Below, piece by piece: positions 16,131 to 24,134 of a DNA stretch of 64,000 nucleotides. The stretch is from Streptosporangium oxazolinicum (GTDB lineage Bacteria > Actinomycetota > Actinomycetes > Streptosporangiales > Streptosporangiaceae), in NCBI RefSeq assembly GCF_039537505.1, contig NZ_BAABAQ010000004.1, positions 518,004-582,003 of the forward strand, read 5' to 3'. A program made the position numbers and the translations under genes. The stretch's first letter is position 1. Every line of letters starts with the position of its first letter. The notes below the pieces were generated by a model. That model ran no database searches. It was not told the origin of the DNA and saw nothing but the letters and a program-made list of their open reading frames with translations.

Positions 16131-17159
16131 TCATCCGTCGAGGAAGCGCACCAGCTCCGCAGTGACGAACCGAGGGTTCTCCTCGACGAGCCAGTGCCCT
16201 GCGTGCGGCACGTCCACCGCGCGCACGATCTTGGTCATGCTCGGGGCCACTGTGGCTCGGATCGCGTCGAGCTGCCCCTGGGCGGTCATGAGCAGGGTCG
16301 GTACCTGTACTGGCGCCGAAGCCACGGTGTCACGGACGTCCTTGTCAAGGGTGCGGTAGAGCTCGAAGCCGCCCGACAGGGCCTCTGGCCGGTTGTAGGT
16401 CCGTGCGTACTCGTTGATCTCGGTGTCGGTGAACGGGGATCGATCGGAGGTGCCACCGAACGCCGTTCCGCCGAACGAGACCTGGGGGTAGAACAATGCC
16501 AGGTATTCGCGGACGTCGTCGCCCACGACCGCTTCGGGGACCCGTCGCTGGGAGTGGAAGGCGATGTGCCAGCTCAGTGAGCGGTATGTGGCCGCATCCA
16601 CGGCGGGCCCGGGCAGCGGCAGATCGAAGTAGCCGAGGCGTGCGGTGTCGTCGGGGAATTGGCTGGCGTACTGGAATGCTACCGCGGCGCCGAAATCGTG
16701 GCCGACAACGGCGGCGTCCCGGATCTTGAGCCGGTCGGCGATCAACGTGTGCACGTACCGCGCCAGGGTGGCTTTGTCGTAGCCGGTCGGTGAGCCGGTG
16801 CTGTCACCCAGTCCCGGAAGGTCGACAGCGTAGACGGTGTGACCCTTGGCGAGTGCCGGCATGATCGGCCACCAGCCGTACCAGGTCTGGGGCCAGCCGT
16901 GGATCAGCACCACCGGTGTGCCGCTACCGCCGGTCACGTAGTGCATGCGGACGCCGTCGACATCGGCGAACTCGTGCCGGAAGGTGTTCTCGAACTCCGG
17001 GTCGTCCTGGGTGGCGACGGCGTAGGGGGGAACGTTGCCGGCTGCCGGCGTGGAACAGGCTGCGGTGCCGGTCGTGAGGAGGAGGGTGAGCATGACGGTC
17101 GCCAGCGTGCGCGCGGATCGAAGGACGCGGCGCGACAACGGCCGGGTTGCGGTGATCAT
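16131..17159 (-). CDS. Alpha/beta hydrolase lipoprotein, epoxide-hydrolase-like
   Basis: This 342-residue protein has a signal peptide ending in a lipobox-like TAAC. The alpha/beta hydrolase core shows the HGWPQTW oxyanion motif, nucleophile elbow VVGHDFGAA (Asp nucleophile, as in epoxide hydrolases and haloalkane dehalogenases), and catalytic His in HAGHWLVEE. Epoxide hydrolases open epoxides to diols; export to the outer face of the membrane is unusual for this fold and suggests detoxification of external compounds. Start ATG 17159 follows AGGACAGGAAC; the longer frame is not a signal sequence. It is last in a three-gene operon with the DinB-like and methyltransferase genes. Confidence 0.82.
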   Translation of the reverse strand: MITATRPLSRRVLRSARTLATVMLTLLLTTGTAACSTPAAGNVPPYAVATQDDPEFENTFRHEFADVDGVRMHYVTGGSGTPVVLIHGWPQTWYGWWPIMPALAKGHTVYAVDLPGLGDSTGSPTGYDKATLARYVHTLIADRLKIRDAAVVGHDFGAAVAFQYASQFPDDTARLGYFDLPLPGPAVDAATYRSLSWHIAFHSQRRVPEAVVGDDVREYLALFYPQVSFGGTAFGGTSDRSPFTDTEINEYARTYNRPEALSGGFELYRTLDKDVRDTVASAPVQVPTLLMTAQGQLDAIRATVAPSMTKIVRAVDVPHAGHWLVEENPRFVTAELVRFLDG

Positions 17160-17188
17160 GTGTTCCTGTCCTGGAGAAGGTGGTGGGG

Positions 17189-17683
17189 TCAGCGTCCGGT
17201 CGTGCCGTCGATCAGCTCGCGCAGGATGTCCGCATGGCCCGCGTGGCGGCTGGTTTCCTCGATCATGTGGGTGAGTGCCCAGCGGATGCTGGGAGCGGGG
17301 CGATTCGGCCGCGATCGAGGGAGCGGTACGCCGAGATCGGTGCACCTGTCGAGCACGTCGTTCGCGCGCTCGACCGTCTCGTGGTAGCCGGCGACGACAT
17401 CGGCCACGCTGTCGGCTGGTGCGGCCTGGAACGTCGTCTGCCAGTCGGTGACGTCGTCCCCGAGGAAGATCGAGCGTTCGACGAAAGTCAGGTGGTTGAG
17501 CAGGCCGAGCAGGTTCGTGCCTGATGGCACCGCAGCCGTTCGCACCTGCGGTTCGGGGGCACCGTCGACCTTTGCGACGATCGAGGCCCGGAGGTAGTCG
17601 AGGAATCCGCGCAGGACCTCGGCCTCGCTGTTCCCGGTCCGGGGCGGCGGAGTGTCGCGGCGGCGGCGCACGATGTCAGGCAT
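17189..17683 (-). CDS. DinB superfamily protein (DUF664-like)
   Basis: This 164-residue protein matches the DUF664 branch of the DinB fold: LRGFLDYLRASIVAKVDG, LLGLLNHLTFVERSIF, and C-terminal IRWALTHMIEETSRHAGHADILRELIDG. Three spaced His (NHL, THMIEE, HAGHAD) are the expected metal ligands. Such proteins include thiol S-transferases, but most have no known substrate. Start ATG 17683 follows AGAGGA. It lies 29 bp before the epoxide-hydrolase-like gene and 43 bp after the methyltransferase, in the same operon. Confidence 0.85.
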   Translation of the reverse strand: MPDIVRRRRDTPPPRTGNSEAEVLRGFLDYLRASIVAKVDGAPEPQVRTAAVPSGTNLLGLLNHLTFVERSIFLGDDVTDWQTTFQAAPADSVADVVAGYHETVERANDVLDRCTDLGVPLPRSRPNRPAPSIRWALTHMIEETSRHAGHADILRELIDGTTGR

Positions 17684-17726
17684 GGTGGTCCTCTCTTCGT
17701 GGGGTGGGGCGGCGCTGTTCGCCGTG

Positions 17727-18353
17727 TCAGGCGCCACGGCGGATGAGGAGGACATGGTCGGTGACTTCGGCGGTGCGCCCGCCCGGTCCGGTCGCGATCC
17801 TGCGGGGTGCGTCAGCCCGCTCGACCGTCCACGTCGCCGGGTTCAGATCGATCCCCGCCGCGACCTCTCCCGGACTCGGGTACCGGACGTCGGGATCCTG
17901 GTTCCACGACCACGGCGCGGTCGAGCCGTGGTCGACGATCAGCAACCGCCCATCCCGGCGCAGCGCGTGCGCGGCCGAGCGCAGGACGGTCGCCCTGTCC
18001 AGGTCGAAGGGAGTGTGCAGGTAGTGGGCGCAGATCAGGTCGAACTCGCCGTGCGGGAAAGACCTGCGCAGGTCGTGCCGCACGGCGGTGACGCGATCGC
18101 CCAAGCCGTGTGAGCGGGCGAGTTCGGTGAGCCGCTCGATCGCCACGGCCGAGATGTCGGCGGCGGTGACGTGCCACCCCTGTCCGGCGAGCCACAGCGC
18201 GTCACCGCCGGCGCCGCAGCCGAGGTCCAGCGCGTCGCCGGGCGGCAGGCTCGCGACCACTTCGGTGAGGCGGGCGTTCGGCCGCGGATCGGTGGCCGCC
18301 GGTCGTGCCGCGTACACGCCGTCCCAGAACATGACCGCATCGGTGGCGTTCAA
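17727..18353 (-). CDS. SAM-dependent methyltransferase (TTG start)
   Basis: This 208-residue class I methyltransferase has motif I ALDLGCGAGGDALWLAGQG, an acidic ADIS loop, and FDLICAHYLHTPF. It resembles TehB/thiol-methyltransferase-like enzymes. The TTG at 18353 is chosen as start because AAGGAG lies 6 nt upstream and in-frame ATG codons occur only inside the fold. It is first gene of the minus-strand operon, 89 bp from the divergent XRE-cupin regulator, which probably controls it. Confidence 0.8.
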   Translation of the reverse strand: MNATDAVMFWDGVYAARPAATDPRPNARLTEVVASLPPGDALDLGCGAGGDALWLAGQGWHVTAADISAVAIERLTELARSHGLGDRVTAVRHDLRRSFPHGEFDLICAHYLHTPFDLDRATVLRSAAHALRRDGRLLIVDHGSTAPWSWNQDPDVRYPSPGEVAAGIDLNPATWTVERADAPRRIATGPGGRTAEVTDHVLLIRRGA

Positions 18354-18416
18354 TCAAGGCTCCTTCCATCGGTGTCCGCTCAGTCTCGCCAGGCGCGCAT
18401 CGATTTGGCACGAAAA

Positions 18417-18433
18417 CTTGCTGTTATGGCAAG
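18417..18433. promoter_or_regulatory. Inverted repeat in the divergent methyltransferase/XRE promoter
   Basis: CTTGC-N7-GCAAG ends 9 nt before the regulator's ATG, in the 89-bp divergent gap. It is a candidate operator for the XRE-cupin protein; this is inferred from position only. Confidence 0.35.
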
Positions 18434-18442
18434 CTGGCCGTC

Positions 18443-19048
18443 ATGGACCACGAAATGGACAAGGTGCTCGACGCGGTGGGGCCGCGACTTCGTGCGATGC
18501 GTCGTCACCGCGGCATCACCCTCGCCGACCTCGCGACGACAACCGGTGTGTCGGAGAGCACTCTGTCCCGGCTGGAGAGCGGGCAGCGCCGGGCGACCCT
18601 GGAGTTGCTGCTGCCGCTGGCCCGCACTTACAACGTTCCGCTGGACGACCTTGTCGGCGCCCCGCGCACCGGCGACCCCCGGATCCACCTCACGCCGATC
18701 CGGAGGTTCGGGATGACCTTCGTGCCGTTGTCCCGGCGGCCGGGCGGGATACAAGCGTTCAAAATGATCATCCCCGCGCAGCCCGAACCGCTCGTACCGA
18801 CCCCGCAGACCCACGACGGCTTCGAATGGCTGTACGTGCTCACCGGACGCCTGCGGCTCATCCTCGGCGAGCGCGACCTGACGTTGCCGCCCGGTGAGGC
18901 GGCCGAGTTCGACACGTCCTTGCCACACTGGCTGGGCAGTGCCGACGGCGGCGCGGTCGAGCTACTTATCCTGTTCGACCCGCAAGGGATGCGTACGCAC
19001 ATACACGCCGACCCACATCGGCCGTCGTACGGCGGGAGCCGGCGGTGA
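18443..19048 (+). CDS. XRE family regulator with cupin sensor domain
   Basis: This 201-residue protein has an N-terminal HTH_3 (residues ~10-65: RLRAMRRHRGITLADLATTTGVSESTLSRLESGQRRATLELLLPLA). A C-terminal cupin_2 barrel follows (about 105-180: THDGFEWLYVLTGRLRLILG and PPGEAAEFDTSLPHWLG). In this class the cupin binds a small ligand that changes DNA binding. It is divergent from, and likely regulates, the methyltransferase, DinB-like and epoxide-hydrolase operon. No clear Shine-Dalgarno is present. Confidence 0.88.
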   Translation: MDHEMDKVLDAVGPRLRAMRRHRGITLADLATTTGVSESTLSRLESGQRRATLELLLPLARTYNVPLDDLVGAPRTGDPRIHLTPIRRFGMTFVPLSRRPGGIQAFKMIIPAQPEPLVPTPQTHDGFEWLYVLTGRLRLILGERDLTLPPGEAAEFDTSLPHWLGSADGGAVELLILFDPQGMRTHIHADPHRPSYGGSRR

Positions 19049-19209
19049 ACTCAGCGAGAGATTCCAGTGTTCCTGATTCAGGGAGGTCTACCGTCAAAGC
19101 GGGCAGAGGCAAAATCTGGTGACCGCCAGCAGGTGGGGAGGCTCTCATCGCGAGCTTGCCAGGGTGGGGAAGACATGGACGCGGTACCGCATTCCATCCG
19201 TGGACGACG

Positions 19210-19647
19210 TCACGCGTCCGTGGTGACCAGGTCGCCGAGACGCCGGACGTTCTGCTGGAGCCTGCGCCTGAGCATGCGTTCGAGAAAAGGAGCGCGCAGA
19301 CGTAGCAGGCCGGGGAGCCTGACCCGGAACCACATGGTCACCAGGCATCGGTCGTCATCCAGGGGCACGACCGACCTGCCGCCCTCGACGTCGATCCCCG
19401 ACGTCCCCCGCCAGACGAACTCCCTGCCGGGCACCACCGAGGTCACCACGCCGCTGATGTAGTAGAGGCGCCCGGCGAAACGCATCATCTCGTCGGTGGT
19501 GGTGCCCGGGACGACGAGTCCCGGCGGGTCGGGCGCCATCGTGGTCACGCCCGCGCGCCACCGTGGGTCCTGGCCGAAGTCGGCGACGATCCGCCATATG
19601 TCGGCTGCGGGGTGGGCCATCTCCATCGACACCCTCAGCTCGATCAC
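19210..19647 (-). CDS. SRPBCC family protein (polyketide cyclase/dehydrase-like)
   Basis: This 145-residue START/SRPBCC-fold protein begins IELRVSMEMAHPAADIWRIVADFGQDPRWRAGV, the family's typical first strand and helix. The fold forms a hydrophobic ligand cavity, and the ligand is unknown. The C-terminus is Arg-rich (LRAPFLERMLRRRLQQNVRRL). The start is GTG 19647. It is isolated, with 161 bp of unassigned DNA downstream (19049-19209). Confidence 0.78.
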   Translation of the reverse strand: MIELRVSMEMAHPAADIWRIVADFGQDPRWRAGVTTMAPDPPGLVVPGTTTDEMMRFAGRLYYISGVVTSVVPGREFVWRGTSGIDVEGGRSVVPLDDDRCLVTMWFRVRLPGLLRLRAPFLERMLRRRLQQNVRRLGDLVTTDA

Positions 19648-19906
19648 AGCTCGTACACGGTCCCCGTCGGCCGCTCGGACCCCGCCCGCGAGCGGGCCTG
19701 GGCGGCGGCGTCACGCGCGGCGGAATCGGAACGAACGGGCTCGGGGGCGTCGGCCTCCGTCCAGCGACTACCGGTCATCGACCCGCTCTTTTCCACTAAG
19801 CGAAATTAATCGACAACCATACCGAATCTGCATTTGTCATGAATGCTAACTAAAAGGGGGATTTTCGAGGCCTCCCCCTGGCCGTACCTCGTACCCCGAA
19901 CACCGC
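19648..19906. other. Intergenic region, partly AT-rich
   Basis: No gene is supported. About 19795-19870 is clearly AT-rich and may hold the promoter of the minus-strand SRPBCC gene, but I could not define convincing -35/-10 boxes. Confidence 0.4.
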
Positions 19907-19960
19907 GCACCGGCACCGGCCGCGCGACGACCGGCGATCACCGTCGGCCGGAGCCGGTGC
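19907..19960 (-). terminator. Hairpin terminator of the lipid kinase gene
   Basis: A 16-bp stem with one mismatch (19907-19922 with 19945-19960) and a 22-nt loop lies just past the minus-strand stop codon at 19967. Confidence 0.65.
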
Positions 19961-19966
19961 CCGCGA

Positions 19967-20884
19967 TCACGAGCTGCCGGGTTCGGTGGACTCGGGCACG
20001 CGGATGGTGATGCCACCGGGCACGACCTTGGCCTTGAGCTCGGTGACGGTGCCCTTGGCGCCGCCGTCCAGCTCGTAGGTCATGGGAGTGGCGAACGTGG
20101 CGGTCACCTTGCGCGCCCGGGTCATCCGGACGAACGGCGACTCGTCGGACCGCCCCACGCTCATCCGGCCGAGCACGCGGGCCCACTGGATCGGCCCCTC
20201 CGCGGTGGTCACGCCGAGCTCCAGCCATCCGTCGTCGGGACGCGCGTCGTCGAACGCCTCGATGCCACCGGTGATGGTGCCGACGTTGCCCAGCAGCAGG
20301 CAGCTCGCCTCCCCCTCGAACCACGTCACATCGTCGATCTTGACCTTCATCCGCACGAGCTCCCCCCGGACGTGGCGCAGCCCCGTCCAGACGTACGCCG
20401 CGCGCCCCAGACGGTCCTTCAGCCCCCGGTCGGCGTCCTCGATCATCGCCGCGTCGAAGCCGACCCCGGCCATCACGGCGAAGTGCTCCCCGTTGACCTT
20501 CCCGAGGTCCAGCTTCCTGCTCTCGCCGTGGAAGGCGATGTGCAGGGCCTTGGGCAGGTCCTCGGGGATGCCCAGGTTCTGCGCGAAGAGGTTGGCCGTC
20601 CCCGCGGGGAGGATGCCGACCGTGACGCCGGAGCCCGCGAGCGCGTCCACGCAGCGCTGCACCATGCCGTCGCCACCCCACACCAGGACCAGGTCGGCCC
20701 CTTCCTTCAGCGCCTTCTTCGCCTTCTTCGGCGCCTTCTTGCTCTTGGGAACCTCGTACCAGAGCAGCTCGTCGACCCTCTCGTCGGCGAGGAGCCTGCG
20801 CAGCTCGTCCAGCCCTCCGCCGAACGTCTTCTTCTGGTGGGCGATCACCGCGACCGTGCCGACCTTCTGCTTCCGGGGCAGCAT
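19967..20884 (-). CDS. Diacylglycerol/lipid kinase family protein
   Basis: This 305-residue protein has the DAGK catalytic domain: LVLVWGGDGMVQ (residues 65-76; the family usually has GGDGTVN) and ILPAGTANLFAQNLGIP (91-107). A beta-sandwich lid and GVGFDAAMIEDADRGLK follow. Such enzymes phosphorylate diacylglycerol or related lipids with ATP at the inner membrane face. The T-to-M and N-to-Q changes in the glycine loop are unusual and could affect activity or substrate choice. Start ATG 20884 follows AGGAGG. The promoter would lie near the tandem repeats upstream. Confidence 0.85.
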   Translation of the reverse strand: MLPRKQKVGTVAVIAHQKKTFGGGLDELRRLLADERVDELLWYEVPKSKKAPKKAKKALKEGADLVLVWGGDGMVQRCVDALAGSGVTVGILPAGTANLFAQNLGIPEDLPKALHIAFHGESRKLDLGKVNGEHFAVMAGVGFDAAMIEDADRGLKDRLGRAAYVWTGLRHVRGELVRMKVKIDDVTWFEGEASCLLLGNVGTITGGIEAFDDARPDDGWLELGVTTAEGPIQWARVLGRMSVGRSDESPFVRMTRARKVTATFATPMTYELDGGAKGTVTELKAKVVPGGITIRVPESTEPGSS

Positions 20885-20955
20885 CTGACCTCCTGTAACG
20901 CCACGTCGGATACGCCAACGGCTGCCCTCACCCCGAAACGGCAAACGTCTCCACG

Positions 20956-21553
20956 CGCCACGGGAACGGGTATCCGCCCCCCAGCGAAACCGCCCAGCCC
21001 CGCGAGGCGGCCCCGAGCGAAGCGAGGAAAGGGGGGCGCGGGGGCGGAGCCCTCGCACCGGGGGGCTCGGGGGTCGTCCCCCGAAGAAACGACGAAGGGG
21101 CCCGCGGGAAGCAGGCTTTCTGCCTGCGAACAGCGGACCCCGGTCACCGAAACTCGCCACGGGAACGGGTACCCGCCCCCCAGCGAAACCGCCCAGCCCC
21201 GCGAGGCGGCCCCGAGCGAAGCGAGGAAAGGGGGGCGCGGGGGCGGAGCCCCCGCACCGGAGGGCTCGGGGGGTCGTCCCCCCGAAGAAACGACGAAGGG
21301 GCCCGCCGGAAGCAGGCTTTCTGCCTGCGAACAGCGGACCCCGGTCACCGAAACTCGCCACGGGAACGGGTACCCGCCCCCCAGCGAAACCGCCCAGCCC
21401 CGCGAGGCGGCCCCGAGCGAAGCGAGGAAAGGGGGGCGCGGGGGCGGAGCCCCCGCACCGGAGGGCTCGGGGGGTCGTCCCCCCGAAGAAACGACGAAGG
21501 GGCCCGCCGGAAGCAGGCTTTCTGCCTGCGAACAGCGGACCCCGGTCACCGAA
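20956..21553. repeat. Three tandem ~200-bp GC-rich repeats next to tRNA-Ala
   Basis: Units start at 20956, 21155 and 21356 (periods 199 and 201 bp) and end 1 nt from the tRNA 3' end. Units 2 and 3 look identical; unit 1 has several substitutions and small indels. Each unit has internal hairpins: GGGGGC-GGA-GCCCCC, GGGGG-TCGT-CCCCC and GCAGGC-TTTCT-GCCTGC. The array keeps an open frame on the minus strand, but the codons look like repeat by-product, not protein. Confidence 0.9.
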
Positions 21554-21554
21554 G

Positions 21555-21627
21555 TGGAGCTATGGGGATTCGAACCCCAGACCTCCTCCATGCCATGGAG
21601 GCGCGCTACCAGCTGCGCCATAGCCCC
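21555..21627 (-). tRNA. tRNA-Ala(GGC), copy 2
   Basis: This 73-nt gene is identical to the copies at 1824 and 32499 (G3:U70, anticodon GGC, discriminator A). Its 5' end lies 19 bp past the stop of the MFS gene on the same strand, with no hairpin between, so it may share that transcript. Downstream it runs into the tandem repeats, whose first hairpin (21513-21529) could terminate it. Confidence 0.97.
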
Positions 21628-21646
21628 TTGCGATGCAGATGAAATC

Positions 21647-23113
21647 CTAGCCGATTCGGGACAGTCCTCGCGCCCGCATTCCGGTGGCCAGCGCGACGGC
21701 CGCGGAGCCCACGGCGCTCGCGGTGATGATCCCGAAGGAGATCACGTACGCGTCGCGGGAGGGGACGGAGGTTCCGGCGATGGTGATCGAGGTGAGGAGG
21801 GCGGAGGTCGCGGCGCCGGAGACGCTGCCGCCGATGGAGCGGACCAGGGAGTTGATACCGCTGGCGATGCCGCTCTGGTCCGTGGGCACGTGCTGCACGG
21901 CGAGCGCCCCCAGCGCGGCGAAGCCGATGCCGAACCCCAGTCCCTGTACGGCGTTGGAACCGATCAGATGGAGCACCGAGTCGTTGAGGAAGGTGAACCA
22001 GCCGAAGCCGGCCGCGCACAGGCCCGCGCCGAGGGCGAGGGAGTAGGCGGGGCCGAGCCGGGTGGAGAGGCGGCCCGCCATGAAGGAGGAGAGCAGCATG
22101 GTCACGGTGCTGGGCAGGGCGTAGAGGCCGACGTCGAGGACCGAGCCGCCGAAGCCGTACCCGGCGGACGGGGGCGTCTGGATGAAGCTGGAGATCAGGG
22201 TGAAGGAGCCGAACATGGCGAAGCCCAGGAGCATCGAGGCCAGGTTCGCCGGCAGGGACTGCGGACCGACGAGCAGGTGCAGCCGAATCATCGGCGCCCG
22301 GAGCCTCATCTGGCTGAAGACCCACACGACGCAGAACACGGCCGCGCCCGCGAACAGCCCGACGACGGTGCCCGAGCCCCAGCCCCAGTCGTTGCCCTTG
22401 GAGATCGCCAGCAGCAGGCAGACGAGCCAGGCGGACAGCAGCGCCGCGCCGACGAGGTCGGGGCGGCCCCCGGCACCGGCCCCGCTGTCGCGGGCACTGA
22501 GCGCGATGAGGACGACCGCGGCCACGCCGAGTCCCGCGGTGATCCAGAAGATCAGGTTGTGGCTGGGGGTGCGGTCGGCGATCAGGCCGGTGACGATCAT
22601 GCCGAGGCTGCCGCCGACGCCCATGGTGGCGCTGACCACCCCGATGGCCGTCATGACCCTGGCGGGCGGGAAGCTGTCCTTGATCATGCCGATGGCCAGC
22701 GGGATGAGCGCGGACGACGCGCCCTGCAGGGCCCGTCCGGCGATCAGCACGGGGAGGGTGTCGGACAGGGCGCAGACCACCGAGCCCAGGACGAGCAGGC
22801 CGACGGTGAACAGGATCATCCGCTTCTTGCCGTACATGTCGCCGAGGCGTGTCAGCAGCGGTGTGGCCACCGCGGCGGCGAGCAGCGAGGCGGTGAAGAC
22901 CCAGGTGACCTCGGCCACCGACACGTCGAAGGTGACCATCAGCCGGGGCAGCAGCGGGATGACCACGGTCTGCTGGACGGACGCGACCATCCCGGCCATG
23001 GAGAGCGCCACCAGGGTCAGCCAGAGATGTCTGCCCTGCCGCCTGGCGCCCGGTTCGGCGAGGATCGTTCCCGTCACTGCCCGCTCCCTCACTGTCGACT
23101 TCCGCCCTCGCAT
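21647..23113 (-). CDS. MFS drug exporter, DHA2 (14-TM) family
   Basis: This 488-residue protein has about 14 transmembrane segments. Motif A-like LLTRLGDMYGKKRMIL lies between TM2 and TM3, and RALQGASSALIPLAIGMIKD is typical of DHA2 drug:H+ antiporters. The internal repeat pattern and central WVFSQMRLRAPMIRLHLL region are standard. It probably exports a toxic compound or antibiotic across the membrane. Start ATG 23113; no strong Shine-Dalgarno. A GTAAAC-N4-GTTTAC dyad lies 15 bp upstream, pointing to repression by a TetR-type protein that is not encoded nearby. Confidence 0.88.
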   Translation of the reverse strand: MRGRKSTVRERAVTGTILAEPGARRQGRHLWLTLVALSMAGMVASVQQTVVIPLLPRLMVTFDVSVAEVTWVFTASLLAAAVATPLLTRLGDMYGKKRMILFTVGLLVLGSVVCALSDTLPVLIAGRALQGASSALIPLAIGMIKDSFPPARVMTAIGVVSATMGVGGSLGMIVTGLIADRTPSHNLIFWITAGLGVAAVVLIALSARDSGAGAGGRPDLVGAALLSAWLVCLLLAISKGNDWGWGSGTVVGLFAGAAVFCVVWVFSQMRLRAPMIRLHLLVGPQSLPANLASMLLGFAMFGSFTLISSFIQTPPSAGYGFGGSVLDVGLYALPSTVTMLLSSFMAGRLSTRLGPAYSLALGAGLCAAGFGWFTFLNDSVLHLIGSNAVQGLGFGIGFAALGALAVQHVPTDQSGIASGINSLVRSIGGSVSGAATSALLTSITIAGTSVPSRDAYVISFGIITASAVGSAAVALATGMRARGLSRIG

Positions 23114-23127
23114 GGTAGAGGATCACT

Positions 23128-23143
23128 GTAAACAGTCGTTTAC
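23128..23143. promoter_or_regulatory. Putative TetR-type operator before the MFS gene
   Basis: GTAAAC-AGTC-GTTTAC is a perfect 6+6 dyad 15-30 nt upstream of the MFS start. It also sits 8 nt upstream of the ECF41 -35 motif on the other strand, so a bound repressor could affect both genes. Confidence 0.5.
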
Positions 23144-23150
23144 CAGGTCA

Positions 23151-23177
23151 TGTCACATCCGGGCCCCGTGATACGTC
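23151..23177 (+). promoter_or_regulatory. ECF41-type promoter of the sigma factor gene (autoregulation)
   Basis: TGTCACA (23151-23157) and CGTC (23174-23177) are separated by 16 nt. This is the motif TGTCACA-N16-CGTC that I recall for ECF41 sigma factors. The expected transcription start falls within a few nt of ATG 23186. Confidence 0.75.
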
Positions 23178-23185
23178 TGATCCCT

Positions 23186-24070
23186 ATGGCCGTTGAGCGT
23201 TTCGAGGAGCATCGCGACCTGCTGACCGGGGTCGCCTACCGGATCCTGGGCAGCGTGACCGACGCCGAGGACGTCGTCCAGGAGGCGTGGCTGCGCTGGT
23301 CGGGCATCGACGTCTCCCGGGTGGAGGACGACCGGGCGTACCTGGTCAAGGTGGTGACGCGGCTCTCCATCGACCGGCTGCGGCGGGTGAAGGCCCAGCG
23401 TGAGGCGTACGTCGGGTCGTGGCTGCCGGAGTTGGTCGTCACCCCGGACGTGGCCGAGCAGGCCGAGCTGGCCGACTCGGTGGAGCTGGCGCTGCTCGTG
23501 GTGCTGGAGACCCTCTCCCCGCTGGAGCGCGCGGTGTTCGTGCTGCGGGAGGCGTTCGGCATGCCGTACGCGGAGATCGGCGAGCTGATCGGGCGCAGCG
23601 AGGCGGCGACCCGGCAGCTCGCCCGGCGCGGCAGGGAGCACGTCCAGGAGGGCAGGCCGAGGTTCGCGGTGGACCGGGGGCTGCGGCGCAGGCTCACCGA
23701 GCGGTTCGCCGAGGCGGCCGTGGGCGGCGACCTGGAAGCGCTGACCGCGATGCTCGCCGAGGACGCGTCGCTGGTCAGCGACGGCGGCGGCAAGGCCAAG
23801 GCACCGCTACGGGTCATCACGGGCGCGGGCAGGGTGGCGCGTTTCCTGTCCTCGATCGCGTCCGGGGAGCGCGTGCGGGCCTTCCTGGGGAGCATCGGCG
23901 CCGAACCGGTCTCCGCCCTCGACGTTGAGATCGCGGAGGTGAACGGCGGCCCGGCCATGGTGGTGACGGCGGAGGGACGGCCGGTCACGGTGTTCTCCCT
24001 GGTCATCGAGGACGGCCTGATCAGGACCGTCTTCCTGGTGGCGAATCCGGAGAAGCTCTCCCGGCTCTGA
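23186..24070 (+). CDS. ECF41 family RNA polymerase sigma factor (SigJ-like, SnoaL-type C-terminal domain)
   Basis: This 294-residue protein has sigma region 2 (LTGVAYRILGSVTDAEDVVQEAWLRW) and region 4 (LSPLERAVFVLREAFGMPYAEIGELIGRSEAATRQLARRGREHV). A SnoaL-like C-terminal domain follows. The ECF41 hallmarks are all present: WLPE in the linker, DGGGK, and C-terminal NPEKL. ECF41 factors have no separate anti-sigma; the C-terminal domain tunes activity. The start is placed at ATG 23186, not at the in-frame ATG 23150, because 23150 overlaps the -35 motif. The gene is probably leaderless and autoregulated. The next gene, an oxidoreductase, fits the usual ECF41 neighbourhood. Confidence 0.9.
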   Translation: MAVERFEEHRDLLTGVAYRILGSVTDAEDVVQEAWLRWSGIDVSRVEDDRAYLVKVVTRLSIDRLRRVKAQREAYVGSWLPELVVTPDVAEQAELADSVELALLVVLETLSPLERAVFVLREAFGMPYAEIGELIGRSEAATRQLARRGREHVQEGRPRFAVDRGLRRRLTERFAEAAVGGDLEALTAMLAEDASLVSDGGGKAKAPLRVITGAGRVARFLSSIASGERVRAFLGSIGAEPVSALDVEIAEVNGGPAMVVTAEGRPVTVFSLVIEDGLIRTVFLVANPEKLSRL

Positions 24071-24098
24071 CCTCCCGCCCGCGGAAACCGGGCGGGGA

Positions 24099-24126
24099 TG
24101 TCACGAAAGGTGTCCTTCGATCCGTC
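24099..24126 (+). promoter_or_regulatory. ECF41-like promoter of the FAD oxidoreductase gene
   Basis: TGTCACG (24099-24105) and CGTC (24123-24126) are 17 nt apart, one more than in the upstream motif. CGTC ends 8 nt before ATG 24135, the same geometry as at the sigma gene. Confidence 0.6.
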
Positions 24127-24134
24127 GTACGGGC

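Noticed and set aside
20845..21621. Open frame beginning MAQLVARLHGMEEVWGSNPHSST through the tRNA and tandem repeats
   Set aside because: The first residues are the translation of tRNA-Ala itself; equivalent peptides arise at all three tRNA copies. The rest is repeat translation.
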